Below, one piece after another: positions 25,545-38,976 of a DNA stretch of 64,000 bases. Position 1 is the first letter of the stretch; every line of letters starts with the position of its first letter. Source of the stretch: Pegea sp. RAD2-039. Taxonomy: Eukaryota; Chordata; Thaliacea; Salpida; Salpidae. The stretch lies in NCBI GenBank assembly GCA_034620365.1, contig JAQGEQ010000202.1, forward strand, positions 35,001 through 99,000, in the 5' to 3' direction. A model generated the notes under the pieces. The model was not told the DNA's origin. It saw only the letters and a list, made by a program, of their open reading frames with translations, and ran no database searches. Both the position numbers and the translations under genes were made by a program.

Positions 25545-26106
25545 GCTTTCTTTATTTCTTTATTTTAATAAACGTGAAGGAGGGTGCCTGAAGAGAGTAC
25601 CTCCCGCTAACACACATTCTCACAAATAATATCTAGTAAGTAAGAAATATAGAAAGCAAACGATGTAACACATGGCATTTCAGTAGTCATCAAAACATAT
25701 AACAGTGAACAATTATATGGAATGCTAATAATAACAAAAGGAGGGAAAATCACAGTTTATAAATGGCAATGTTGGCAATATTATAACGATTCAACTTCTT
25801 TTAGAACAACACGAGCGACTTCGACATGGCAATGTCTGATGGCAGCTGGTTCCATGTACTAATTGTGCGGTATGAGAAAAAATTCGTTCTGACCTATGTA
25901 CCAAGTGATATGGGCTTATTAAGGTGTAATGTGTGTCGTCTGAGCTGATATAACTTGAGGGAAGGACTAATGGAAAAAAAATCATCAAACTGAAGGTCAA
26001 TTAAATTGTGAATAATCTTAAAAATAAGAATTAAGTCGCATTTAATTCGTCGGATTTCCAAAGTATCTAAATTGAAGAAGCTGAGACGATGTTTATAACT
26101 ATCATA
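25545..26106 (-). mobile_element. 5'-truncated LINE fragment (CR1/L2-like), 3' end
   Basis: About 560 bp matching, in inverse orientation, the 3' end of the LINE at 43835-45247. It has the same C-terminal ORF2 codons (YKHRLSFFNLDTLEIRRIK, DDFFSISPSLKLYQ), then the same untranslated tail with the conserved gggaggtactctcttcagg stem-loop and an A/T-rich end. Similarity to the plus-strand copy stops near 26106, the truncation point. The reading frame is broken (a dead copy). Confidence 0.9.
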
Positions 26107-26394
26107 TCCATAATCAAATCCATATGTGGAGGTACAAAGGAAATCTATCAAGACATATCAAAGTCCTTTATCGAAGCTTGCAATAAGTTATATAAAGCAA
26201 CGTTTATGTTATTAACTGTGATAATTAACGTAAGATCTTTTGTGTATTTTGTTACAAAGTCATCACTAAAGAAAGATCCTAATCATCAATTACATTTTTA
26301 TATATTGATCTGTCTACTTTGCATCCCTAAAATTGAAAAAGAGCAGAAAGACAAATATAATGAAACTGTCGATAAATTATTGTTGATAAAATGA
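26089..26394 (+). CDS. Unassigned 101-codon ORF beside the LINE fragment
   Basis: ATG at 26089 to TGA. The first few codons overlap the truncated end of the LINE fragment on the other strand, so this start is doubtful. The rest reads TKEIYQDISKSFIEACNKLY, a hydrophobic part, and a charged end IEKEQKDKYNETVDKLL. An acceptor-like AG at 26129-26130 and a donor-like AAC|GTAAGA at 26230 are visible, so part may be an old exon. I do not recognise the family. It could equally be chance or a pseudogene. Confidence 0.15.
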   Translation: MFITIISIIKSICGGTKEIYQDISKSFIEACNKLYKATFMLLTVIINVRSFVYFVTKSSLKKDPNHQLHFYILICLLCIPKIEKEQKDKYNETVDKLLLIK

Positions 26395-26539
26395 AAATCT
26401 TAGTTTGGTGGTTAAAAAGAAAAACACGACTTCATAAACTGACTTTGACTAGCAAGAAGCAAGTTTGAAATTTGAAATTATTTAAAGCATCACAAATTTA
26501 GTTTCGAAAAGAATCAAAATAATTTAATTAATTAGATTA

Positions 26540-26613
26540 TTTATTTATTTCATTAAAATCGAAGGAGAGTGTCTTAAGAAAGCACCTCCCGCTAACACAC
26601 ATTCTCACAAATA
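26540..26613 (-). mobile_element. Solo LINE/SINE 3' tail
   Basis: About 75 bp, minus strand: atttgtgagaatgtgtgtta, the gcgggaggtgctttctta stem-loop and an ATAAATAAAT end. It is homologous only to the last part of the LINE and SINE copies in this window. Everything 5' of attTGTGAGAATG is unrelated, so it is an extremely truncated insertion. Confidence 0.8.
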
Positions 26614-26952
26614 AATTATAAAAATTTTATGAAGTTATAGTTTAACATAACCGTCTAAACATCGTATTAGGTTGATAAATCAAACGATCAAACAAACTTC
26701 AGAATTTGAGAAACTAACTTTGATTTAAAAGCCATTTTAAGAACATAAATTAAAATCTGAACAACTATTCAAATTACAAAATAAGCTTGTAGCAGTCCCT
26801 GTGTTCAACCCCAAAGAATGTTAGCAAGGGATGATAAGATGAAGCATACCTACATCCTATAAAAGCATCTCTAGTGATTGTTCATTCATTTGATATCGGA
26901 ATAATGTTAACAAGATCTGTAAAAACTTCAGGAACAGGAGCGGTGACAAACG

Positions 26953-27130
26953 GTGTCCTGCTTGGTGGCGAAGCGGTTACTACACCTAGCTACAAGGTAC
27001 ATCTAGCTAGGAAGTACCGGGTTCGACCCCAGGTGGAGACATATAAAACTCCTGAGAATGTGTGTTAGTGAGATGTGCTCTCTTTAGGCACCCTCCTTCG
27101 CATTTATATATATAAAATAAATAAATAAAT
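26953..27130 (+). mobile_element. tRNA-derived SINE with a LINE-type 3' tail
   Basis: The head carries RNA polymerase III internal promoter elements in tRNA order: A box tggcgaagcgg (26966-26976) and B box ggttcgacccc (27019-27029), about 43 nt apart. After cctgagaatgtgtgttag the sequence becomes the same 3' tail as the LINE copies at 25545, 26540 and 43835 (tgtgctctctttaggcaccctcc) and ends in (ATAA)n/(ATAT)n. This is the classic partnership in which a SINE borrows a LINE 3' end to use its reverse transcriptase. No functional tRNA cloverleaf is claimed. Confidence 0.85.
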
Positions 27131-30100
27131 GAAAACCGATTAAAAATATTCTTTGATGGTGGGTTCTTTTACAGGATAAGAACTCTGGCTGCGATAATTA
27201 GCAGTTTTTTCGACTTTATACTCAATGCTAATTTGCAAAAGTAAAAAATCAGTTGGTGGTTTAGACTGCCGCTTCTTAAACTTCATTGAGATTATTCAAT
27301 TTTCGTGATAAATTTAATTAGTTTGAATAATAAGTTGCATATAATAAATTTAATTCTCTACTTATAACAATATAAAGTTTGAAGATGTTGAAACCTAATA
27401 TCGTGATGTACTTGTTTATTAGCCTCTTATTTGGTAAATGTGACAGATATTATAGAATTATAGTTGAGATATTATTGGCTTAGTAAAATCTAAAAAATGT
27501 TTTTGCTTAAAAACTGCTGAAAACTGGAAGCACAGCCTATAATCAAGTTGCAGTTTGTGTATCTGTATACTGATAAGCTCTAAGTAGAAACGTTTAAACA
27601 AAAAAGGTATAATTTTTAGTAAAAATATCATTTTAAAGTCAGTCAAAAAAAAAACATTTCAAAAGTTTTCAGATTACTTTACAGCTTAATGTAAATGTTT
27701 AACAATGGTACTGGCGGGAGAATGATACTTGATACACTGATATCACTTATTTTCCCAGACTTGATTGAAATTCTTTGAGAACATGACACCCTTCATTTCC
27801 TTCCTGCTTTTTAGAAAACTTCTCACATCTTTTGGGCGCCAAGATTTGAGTTTTGTAGCTGTTGTTTGAGTTAGCTACTGTAATATATTTTTGTATGAAG
27901 TATTGAGATCTCTAATTAAAGTCCTTGTAAACTATCTATGACTAATTCTAAGTTATCTAAACTGAATAATTTTGTTTTAGGTTTTAACTATAATTTTATG
28001 TTCCAAACGCTTTTTTAGTGACTATTTTAAATACAATTTATAACAATCTTTAAAATTTACGATAATGTCTTCATTTAAAATCTGATTATCTAACTTCTTT
28101 TAAGTATAATCGTACAAATTTGTTAAGTTTTATTTGTATCAATTTAAGTATATGTCTTTTGTAAACTATTTAAACTTAATTGAAATGATAAAACTTAAAT
28201 TGAGTAATAATGGAAATACTTGCAATAAGATATTTTTTAAGTTTAAGTTTATTACATTAAGAAACTTTACTAAATGAGGAGCTTGCTAACTAACTTCAAA
28301 ACAGGATTAAAACCCGACATAAAGTTGAACAATTTAACAAAGACATTGAAACAAGTCAAAGTTTACCAGTTTTTAAAGAATTTTTGATAAATATAAAAAC
28401 TTTTTGGCTACATATCAAGTCTGTGATCATTTGAGTTAAGTTAAAATGGTGTACTGGATTACACAAACTTTTAACTTAATTTTAACTTAATTTATGATCA
28501 TCACAAAATCTTATACTTTTAGCTTACTAGAAACTATTTTAAATTACTCTGAAACCAAACAATCAATTAAAGATTTCTGCGACAGCTTCAACTCTATAAA
28601 CAGTTATTTAAGTTCAACTTAGAAAACGATCAAATCATCTCTTGTTTAATACGCCACGCGTTAAGAATAATTACTTGTAATTTAATACCTTTTCTTCATT
28701 TAAAGAATTAGCTAGTCAATTTAAGTATTGCAGATTTTTGAAACTATATCTTTGTATATTTTTGTGCATGTGATTTCAATGAAAAAAAAGAAAGAAAATG
28801 AACTGCAGTAAGCAATTTGATTAATTCAATTAACATTTAATATAAAAATAATTCAATTTTAAACCGCCTCTACCGCCTAGGTCAAGATCTTATTCGATGA
28901 CAAACGTTAAAAGATAAGTTTTGATGGATTATTACTTGGATCTTTTTTACAGTCCAAGATAAACGTCAATAAAGCTTTTACTTAAATTAATTTTTTTATT
29001 CAAATTTTTACCTGATAAGAGTTGGTTTACTTTTGGTTTTAGACTAAGATATAGTTTTTCATGCAGAAAGATATTTGATACATCAATTGGCTATAATTAG
29101 ATGAATGTAGCTAGATTTAAAGCTAAATGTATTTTATTGATGAAATAATTGTTGAATATCGAAAATGGAAGCCACTAGATTAGCATCTACTAATCATGAT
29201 TATAAAACATTCTAAACAATTTTAAACTTCAAAATATAATTTTTTCAGCATTTTTGGTTTCAAACTAAGAAAATTATATCAAAATAAAAGCTTGCTTCTA
29301 ATACTAAATCTTCTATCTTATAAATAATTTAATGGGTACATATAAAAATCATATAAGAATAATATATTAATATATTTCTCGACTGTTTTCAGTTACCACA
29401 TCTAGTCACTTTTTGGAAAAGTTTTGGTGCTATCTTCAAATAAAGTAAAATCTCTGCTCTATAAAATTCTGCTTGATAATTTTGTTAATAGATTAAGTTA
29501 CTTATAATTCAGCTTTTAAAAACATCATTACTTGTATGATATGGCATTAGCGGTTGAAGATGTTTATAGAGTAGATATTTTGTGATTTCAGTTTTTATCT
29601 TAAAAATAGTTTCAGACAAAATAATAGAAGATTTCAAAAACTATCTTAATAAGATCAACAAATATTAGATGAAAAGAACATTTTTTAGCCTAAACTTTAA
29701 GGAAATTAAACTGAATAAAGCAAATAAACTTCACAAAGTGTTATTGATTTTAAAATAAAATTAAGCCTAACTAAATGAAGCTTTTTTCATCTAATTTTTA
29801 GTTTAAGATAGAAAAAGCAAGCTTTTATAATCTACAAGGGTATTATAAAGATCGACATTGGATTATTTTTTGGCAACAGTCATTGCAAAAGTTAATTTTT
29901 ATTAAACTGATTTTTAATGAAATTAAATTTCGCGTTATCCTTATCTGTAGTCAGGTGGCGTTTGTGATTTTGAGTCAGAATAGTCAACGTTTTCTTCTGG
30001 TTGTTTAGAGATGAATTTGCATATTTCGGCGAAAGCTGCATTTTCTGAACAAAACTTGAATGCATTTATTTTCTCTCTAATACTTTAATAACTTTGTTTG

Positions 30101-33100
30101 CTTTGTTTTTTAATAGTAAACTAAATTACTACAAACATTAAAGCAAAATTTTACTTTTACTAGACGATAAAACTTTGTAGTTTTACTTTTATAATCTTTT
30201 TTGACTTTTGGATAATTTTAATGTAATTAATTATAAAATTACTTAAATTTATTTTTTTTGTTTACTGTTTTAAACTTATTGACACTATTACAACTATATA
30301 ATGAAATTATTACTACATAACATGAAAACTAATAAGTTTTTTAGCTTGTGCAATTATTTACCAGTTATCATGATTACTTGACATTATTATAACTTTTTGT
30401 TTTGCTGCAGTGTCAATATTAAAATAGTATTTTATTGTTTTTAATCCTAATAACATTTGGGAGTTATTTAAAGTTTATTATGAATTTAATATAAGCAGCT
30501 GCATTGATAAATTTAGTTATAAACTTGTGCAAATTGTACAAATACAATAAAGAAAATTTGATGTTAAATTGCATTTTTAGTTGTCATAAAATTAATAAAA
30601 AAAAAAAACTTTTTGTAAAAGTGTAAATAGTTATAATATAAAAAAGCTACCATTTATATTTGAACTGACTTATATATTGTTTTTTTTAATAAAATATTAA
30701 TTGAGAACAGTTAGTATTTTTAAACTTGATGAAACTTGTTTTAAAATGATTTTAAGTGCTTGTATATAAAAGCATGCTACTTGAGTATTTTTTTTCTTAT
30801 CCTTAATTTATTAAAGCTATATGTAAATTATTATATTTGTCATGACTATTGCACCTTTATTTTTCACTTTTTTATGACAACATTGTTTTCAACCTTTCTA
30901 TTGAAGAAAAATATTTTTATACTTTTTTAGAAAAGCAATAAAGATGCTTTTACTAAAAAAACTTAGGTAAAATGTTTTTATATGTATGAGTAAGTTACAT
31001 TGTTCAAGTCTTTTGTTTTTTTTGTTTATGATAATTGTAATGTTGTTTACTAATACTAACTTGTGATAATTTTATATATGATCAAATAATTTTATTAAAG
31101 ATAGTTATGAAGGTTATATTTCAATATTTTATCTTTTTCAATTTCATTTCTAAATGTAGTTCTGTTAGTTGTTGATAGTTATTTCTATATAATCTATAAT
31201 TTTTTCAAAGTACTAAATTATTAACTATTTTAATTTTTTTTTAATTCTTCTAAATATTATTTTGTTGAAAAAAGTTGATAAAAATCAATTTGAAACTGTA
31301 AAGATGCTTTCATGATTAATTTGTTAATATTTTGTTTACATTTCAGTATTTCAAGACAATGTTTTTATATTAGCTCTGATTTTTAAATAAATTGTCATTT
31401 ATGGTTTGTGTTGGTTATTAAGCATAATTTATTTTTATTATAAATTTTAAGGTTCATTTACATTTAAATAATGTGGCATCTATAAAGTGGTTAGTAATTA
31501 ATAAGAATATTTTTGTTTGTTTTTATATGCTTTTGTAATAACATTTACTATTGAAATAAGTGTGATTTATATAACTGGTTTAAGAAATGAGTAAAAATTG
31601 TTGTTTTAGCTGTTGTGGTTATGCTTGAAAGTCTGTGTAATTATTATCTTTAATTTGATGATATTTGCAGCTATCATTAAGCTATTTAAACTTCATTTCA
31701 AAAGTAAAAGTAGCTAATAAATAATGGTAACTAGTTTTATTTATAAGTTACTTTCCATTTAATATTTGTGATACCAATTTTATTACACTAAATGATAACT
31801 GTTTATCATCTAAGGGTTTAGCCTTGATTTTGTTATTTATAATACCTTATAAAAGTCAAAAGTTGTTAAGTTAGTCAACATAAGAAATATTATTTGTCGT
31901 TATTATCAAATTATTGAGTAAACTTTCCAGGAGTTTTTAGCAATTTTTGTAAAATTCAAAATCTTCTGCATCTGTAATTCAATTACTTATTCTTCAAACT
32001 ATTGTTTAGTTTACATTTCTTTAGAAAAATTGAAATGTTAGATAACTCTTACATCATTTGTTAGATTAAGAGATAGATTTAATGTGGTTCTATTTAATAA
32101 TTAGATTTTTCCATCAACTGGTACTTAATAAAGTTCAAATAGTCGTTTAGATGATATTTTTGTAATTGTTTTCAATCTTATGAGCCTGTCTTCAGTCTCT
32201 TAACCCACTTCATTCTTATTTATAAGTTAAGTAGAAAGCCAGTAAAACTATATTCGAATTTCTTTGTAAGTTTTTTTTTGTTATTAAAACAAAAACAACG
32301 TGATGTTTTTTATTACTTTCTACCTTCTCAGTGGTTTTTCTAACAATCTTTTTTTACCTTGTTTCTTTGATTTAGTATCCTGACATTACTGCTTCTATCT
32401 TGAATAACTTTTTAATCAAAGCTAATTTTTAAATGATGATTTTGTAAACCCAAATTGGCTTATAAAAGATATCAGATGAAAATATTTACAAATATTTATT
32501 TGAAATTAATTTGTAGTAAACTTTTATTAATACAAATGGTTATTAAAAGTTCTCTCCTGTGTTTTGTTATGAAAATAATATTAGTAAATTAAGTGTGTCT
32601 ATATCTATTTTGTTTATTTTTATAGTTTTGTTTTAAATTTTCACATCTACCAAAGTAGTCTTTTTACTTCCAAATATTGTTTAGTTTGTAATTTTAGCTT
32701 GTGCATTTATTACATGTTTATAATTGTCTCTAATTATTCTAGGAATTTTATGCAATTTGAAATATCTTTCTATATTTTAAATACAAATTAGTTCATTTCA
32801 ATTTTTACTTTTTTTTCAAAAGCAAGTTTAAACTTTCAGTAAAATTGTTTTGAACAGTTTATGATTCAATTATTTTATCAACATAACTTGAAGTGAATCA
32901 TTTTTTCTGCACAGGAAATATTTACTTTGAATAAACTTGATCAATTTATTTAGTTAAGATCTTAAATCATTTAAATTCTTTTTCAGTTTGTAGTTTTCTC
33001 AATTTTTTTTTAATTGCTTTTCGTTATTTTTGTAGAAATTTTACTTTTAAAGTTCCATTTTCTACTAATATATCTTAATTTAAAATTTAAATTTTCTACT

Positions 33101-33294
33101 TATCGTAAATTTCCATCACTGAATTTGCAACAATTATTCGTTTAAACATTTTCAAGTTCTCAAAGTTTGTATAAATTGTTGAGGAACACCGCTTGAAATA
33201 TTCGTATCTTTTCATAACAAACAGCGGTTTGAAATCTTCAAATATTTTCTTTTAGAGGTAGTGTTAGAGAGAAGTTTTGTACTTAATCGTAAAT
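27131..33294. other. 6-kb gene-poor AT-rich region
   Basis: No convincing exon, array or RNA gene. One weak item: on the plus strand 27385-27433 reads MLKPNIVMYLFISLLF followed by a donor G|GTAAATG. It looks like a signal-peptide exon, but I found no following exon. The right end should hold the metadherin promoter and 5' UTR. Confidence 0.5.
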
Positions 33295-36200
33295 ATGAAA
33301 ACTGATTTTGAAGTATTAGAGGACTTATCATTAAATTGGGCAGTAGTTATAGTTGCTGTGTTATTTCTTCTGCTACTCATTCGAAAGGCAGCAAATGGAC
33401 CTAAACCGAAAAAGCATCTCAAGTCACATATAGTAGATGGTTTGTACAAGTCGAATTTAAATATCGGAAAATCGAACAAAAAAAAACGGAGTAAGAAACA
33501 ACGAACTGCAGAAGTAAGAAATTTGTTTCATTTGATCTTTATTTCACTTTTACTTACAAATCAATTTATTGTGAGTTATACAATCACCTTCTTAATGTGA
33601 TTTAACTACCAGAATAATTGAAACTTTATATAAACGCTTCGGATTAGTTATCTCTAGTACAATGCTTTTCAAATATTTTATTCCAAATATTTCCGGCTAA
33701 CAAACAATCGTTTGTTTCTTTTTCTAGTCTCTTAGAAATGAGTCGAAAAAAGTTAACAATTTGAATAGAGCTTCTGAAAGTTCGAAGTTGGAAAAGAAAA
33801 AGGTAAGAGTTATTCGAAAAAAATGTCAAAGTCATATCAGCTACTTGTATATTGCTTATGAATCTTACATATTTACATTTTTTGAATCTCTTGGGTTTTT
33901 GTAAGTCTGACTAATACTTGCTGCTAGAATTCATTTTTTTTTGTAAATGAATTAATTACTTTCTCATGTTCTCTGCCAGCAACCAACAATTTCTACAAAT
34001 GTGAAATTTAATTGTACAATTTACTCATTTGTTAAATGATTTATCAATAAATTACAGAATAAAGCAAAGAAAAAGAAACCAACATCAGTAGAAAACATCT
34101 CTCATATAAATAAAGAACTTGTAGACCATGATGAAGGTAGTTGAATCATTTTTCTACTCATTTAAGTTGATTATCACAAGCAACAAAATGAACAATCCCA
34201 ACTTGAAGGTGGCGAATGGCATATAGTGTGTTCGAAGGAACAGCGCCAAGCTAAAAAAGATAAAAGACACCAACGAATTGAAGAAGAGATGTGGAATAAT
34301 GAAAGTGTTGAGCAAGATGTTCCTTCTCGTTCGTTCACTGAATACAACTCATCATTTTATACGACTGCTAAAGGTAAGAAGTTTCACTTCTATCTTGCCA
34401 ACACTTTCTATCAAACCTTATAAACAGTAATTGAAGTTATTTGAAAGTTTCAGCTTTCAACACTAATTGTTCATTCAGTAAAAGCTTCGAGGTTGCTTCT
34501 GATAACTCTAACTTCCTAATTAGTGTGTAGGAAGTCTACATCACTTCTTTTAATTCATTCTTCGATAAAATCATCAAATTTTCTTCACCAAAAGTCACTG
34601 TTTGTAAAATTGTTGAAATTTATTAAGTGAGGAGCAAGAAGATGCTCCCATGAGAGTTGGTTTGGTGTAAACGTTTAGAGGATTGTATTAATGGAAGTTA
34701 CTAAATCTCAAAAGACTTCTTCTTCTTGTTACTTAATCATCTCTTCAGACATCCATAAAATCGACTTCGAAAAACCTGAAATATTTGAAAGTTTGTTGTA
34801 AACGTGAATAATTCCCACTTCAATCTAACAAACACCACCATCACAACGAAGTTAGCTCAATCATTTTGTGTCTGTCAGTAATAATTGAATCAAATCATTA
34901 ACCATATGCCGTACAAACTCTAAACCAGCCTCTAAACACATATTTTATTGTCATCTCACTTTAGGCTTTTTCGATTTAGTTTGAAAAACTTCTACATCTT
35001 AAAGATTAAATCTTCATAATTGATGAAAGATTAAATTGATTATCTCAAGTCCTCTTCGATTTGTTCAATAAATCCGGCTATTTTTTAATTTCTTTTTCTG
35101 TTCATTTAAACAGCTTTGTATTTGCTAACAATCGGTAGAATTTGTGAGTAAAATCTCACAGTATTTCACAAATAAATTATGCATTGAAAAATCAATACAA
35201 GAATAGTTTGAAGAAAGAAAAGTATCATCAGTGTTGCTGCTACTGCTACTGAGTGTATTCTCATGTTCTCTACCAACTTGTTTTATATTCCTAATTGTGT
35301 TATCTCAACTGATATTTCTTCTCAATTAAACTTGTTTAATTTTTAATATTTCTAAATATTTACAACAACTTCAAATCAAGCTTTTTGTGTTCGACTTTTC
35401 TCTTTTCAATTTCCTCTAGATGGCAGCAATGAGTTTTTAATACAATTAGTTTATATCTGAAACTTTTACACTCAATTTACTAACATCTTTCAATTAACTT
35501 TCATTTTATTCACTTTAAACCATCAAATTTGTACAATTAGTCTCGATGTAGATGGTTAGTTGGTAGCAATCGATTTTTTAGTAGCTTTTTTACAGCATGC
35601 TTGTATCAATGACAGACAAGCTAATATTGATCCAACCACAAAACTGCATTTATTTTCACTAAATAAATTGTTGAAACATTCACAGATATACCTCCTCGTT
35701 TCGCTCGTACTAGCAACGACGATTGGAAAGCGAGATTAAAAAGAACCCCACCTTTAACACCAACAAAACCAGTGACGTCATCACAACCAATTCTTGCCAG
35801 AAATTCACCAACTGCAGCAACCATGAAGCCTCATGTAGAAGAAAGACGTTATGATGACCACGTCTCTACACAAGGTGCCCCACACTTTGTGTTTGTTGAC
35901 CAAATCTCAAACTAACAACTATTTGAAGGTATTTGGAACGATATTCCCTCTACTAACAGTTGTAATTCCAATTACACTTCCGCTATCAACACACATTCAC
36001 CTTGGAACCCTCTAACTTTCAATCCAGTCAATTGTAAGTCCATCGTAGTTGAAACCATCTCCATATTTGTTCATCAACCTTCACCGGAAACCTCTCCTTG
36101 TTATTCACATCGATTTGTGTTTGTAGTGTCAACTTGGAGAAATGATGCATCAATGTTGGATTGGTCATCGAATGGTAACCAGTACCAGTCCTTCTTACCA

Positions 36201-38352
36201 TCAACTCCATTACTAGCAGCAGCGCTTGGTTAGTTTTCAAACTTATTATTTAATTTTCATCCGCTAGATGGCGTTGTTTATGAGAGTCATCAAATAATTC
36301 AGAGATCTTCTTAGAATCCTCTTCTTGCTCTTAAATCTCCCCTAGAATTTGAAGATGATTAGTCACACCAGCAACTAGTTAACGTCATCTCTTTCAAAGT
36401 TAAAAATTTTCAGCAACATTTCAGAGAAAGCATCTGATGACGTCATCACCATTGATGTCATGTCTTCCGACAGTGCGTGATTTGATGTGAATGCTGAATA
36501 TGAAAACACACTTCTTTATTTTCACCCTCACTCGCCTCTAAGTCGAAATATTCAACTTGTTCCAAGTTAACTTCCTCAAAAACGTGATCAACAAACTGAT
36601 CTTCCGAAAGATCAGAAGCTGATCAGACATCAACTTCAATTTCTGCTTCATTTGCATCTTTACTATTCATCTGCGCGCGCGCACACACACTAACTGCTCG
36701 TGTGCACAAAGAGATAGAGACGAGAAAAGGCAGGAAGACTAAAAGCAAGCCGTCAATACATCCTCTTCTCACTTCTATAGTTTTCCCGCCATTCTTTCAT
36801 CGACGTATTTCCTTTTAAACCAACTTCTTCTGTTTCTCTCGCCTCTATTTATTTCTTTACTGAATCAGTAGCAGAACTCAAATCCTTTTTTCTCAACTCT
36901 ACCTTACTTGTTACCTCTCATATCACTAGCACTTTTGTACTAGTAAGATTGGAAGACGGTAGCATGTGTTGTGTAGCAGCTTGTTGAGAGGTAGACAGAC
37001 AGATTTCATTTCTGAGTATTTAAATAAATTTGATTTGAGATTAGTTTGAAGATGATTTATAAAAAAACATTTTTCTAGAAAATCAAAATGCTTTGAACTG
37101 GTGTAGTATGAAAGATGATGGTGTCGATGACTGGTTGCGATACTCATCAAAAATTAACCCGTCGTGGAACCACATGGATTCGACCATCTACCCGTCACCT
37201 GTAAGTCGACTACATGTCATTCTAAACAACCCTAAACACCGACGGTTGGTTCGTATATGAAGACGTAAGCTATTCGTCATCAACCCGAATAGCTGCAGAC
37301 TTCGTATGCGGGTCACCACGTCACTTGCAACTGTGGACCAGTCAGTGGTCATGATGGTCACCGTGTCAATTGCACTCGTCTGTACCGCCTCCTAGTGGCG
37401 GGCATTGAGCGCAATTACTTCGGTTTTCATCGCTTTCGTCAAATCTCAATTAAATTTCTGCTTCATCATCTGAAATATGCTTGTGACGTCCACCAGGCTT
37501 GCTTTTCAAGTCCGAGCCTCTCAACTATAGCTCACTTGAAACCCAAGGACCTGTTGACGTCATCACAAAGTACACTCGACATCTGGACCACCCAATGCAC
37601 CCCATTTCGTATTTAATTAATGACCAGTTTATATTTGATGTCCTTTTTTAGAAGCAAGGTGAGTGGACACCATGTGAGCCATTAACCGACCCACAACCTG
37701 TCCAACATCAATCTGTGCCCATCGAATTGGACCAACCGGTCGCTGTTTGGAATCTCTTGGACTCCACAACCCCCTCTAGTGGTGACGATGGGAACTCCGA
37801 TTGGAAAGCTCCAGAAGCCAACTGGTCCAATAGTGATGATTGGAAAGTCCCGATTGTCCCAGTCAAACCGACCCCGACCTATTTTGTAAGTCCACCTCAA
37901 GGCTAGGACAGCCCAAGTGACTCATCTTGCTTATGCTAGGACGATTCTGCTGATGAACGTTACCCGCCCTCAATGGTGTCCACCAACTCCGGACCAGTTA
38001 TGACTAACAAAGTGGTAGGGGCTGGTCCTGACTTGTTGACCAATGCTGTGGCGGCTAACAGCTCAAACCGCAAATCGCGTCGTCGTCGTCGAAAGAAGAT
38101 TGTTGCTGAAGATCAGGTGAGTTGATGATGACGTCACAAACGCGCGCTGATTGCTTGATTAGAATTCAGCTCAATCTGTTCCGATCCCGGATGAAGAGAT
38201 GAAACAGATAGATGGAGATGATGATGAAGGTGATGAAGATTGAGATGATGGGACCTTTGAATTTTATTTTTATTTTTACAGTTGCTGGAGAATCTGATGA
38301 TGAATGGGAAGTTTTGTCGAAAAGAAGACCTAGAATTCGAAAACACGATTAA
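33295..38352 (+). CDS. MTDH: Metadherin / LYRIC (AEG-1) homologue
   Basis: ER/nuclear-envelope membrane protein of the LYRIC family, whose vertebrate member binds the nuclease-like protein SND1. Twelve exons join in phase (33295-33513, 33728-33802, 34058-34136, 34209-34373, 35686-35874, 35929-36033, 36127-36228, 37079-37200, 37652-37885, 37940-38116, 38163-38229, 38282-38352) to 534 residues; human is 582. An N-terminal helix (NWAVVIVAVLFLLLLI, residues about 14-29) precedes a lysine-rich stretch. Exon 4 EGGEWHIVCSKEQRQAKKDK parallels human DEGAWETKISHREKRQQRKR. Exon 9 DDGNSDWKAPEANWSNSDDW parallels human ADPNSDWNAPAEEWGNW, keeping the Trp pair seven residues apart that binds SND1. A basic RKSRRRRRKK and an acidic C-terminus follow. 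If exon 11 is read through instead of spliced at 38229, the protein ends at a TGA at 38241-38243. Confidence 0.82.
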
Positions 38353-38976
38353 AGAACCCTTGTTTGAGTAGATGCAGTTACACCCCCACCCACTCACTCC
38401 CTAATACTTGCAATTGTCAGTTTAAATGCTTTTTTTAGTATTTCATATTATGTTTTTTATCAGAGATATCTATTAACCTCATCAATTAACAGCAGAGATT
38501 AAATCCTTACAACAGAAGCACCTAATCTTACATTTTTTCTATTTAAACCTTTTGACTCTAGTTTTTTGGTACAAACCTTCTTAGTTAAACCCTCTGAATA
38601 GATTTAGTTGCAAATCCCGCCTTAGTTAGTTCGTCCTGGACAACTATTTGCCTTTTTGTCGTTACAGTATCAAATCTAGCTTTTTTTTTCTTCACTTGCT
38701 GACCATTTCGTCGTTTAGATAAAACATTTTATTCAAACCTGAACAAGTTACTTTAATTAGCTGATGTTACCTCTGTTCTATTCAGCTACTTCATCTCTAC
38801 ATGGTGTCTTTTCTTCTTGCTCAATCTTTAGAAACCTCTTTCACAAATAACATTTGCTACGTCATCAACGTGACGTCATGGCATATTGATTGTCACGTGA
38901 AGATTTTTATAGAACAATTTCCATATAAGGAGTTGATAGTGACTATCAACTAGCGATAATTGAAGCTTGAGCGAAT
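38353..38976. other. 3' untranslated region of the metadherin homologue (inferred)
   Basis: Non-coding sequence between the stop codon and the first AATAAA cluster. No other feature seen. Confidence 0.4.

Noticed and set aside
26953..27035. Functional tRNA gene
   Set aside because: A and B boxes are present, but the arms do not form a clear cloverleaf, and the sequence continues into a LINE tail; it is a SINE head.
33264..33479. Minus-strand ORF over metadherin exon 1
   Set aside because: Antisense shadow; the plus-strand frame has a membrane helix, basic tail and correct donor.
36664..36692. Alternating cgcgcgcgcacacacac tract as a Z-DNA or regulatory element
   Set aside because: A short dinucleotide run within a metadherin intron; no evidence beyond composition.
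35770..38880. Frequent TGACGTCA-like palindromes as CREB sites
   Set aside because: They occur in exons and introns of several genes here and look like a general sequence preference rather than a promoter cluster.
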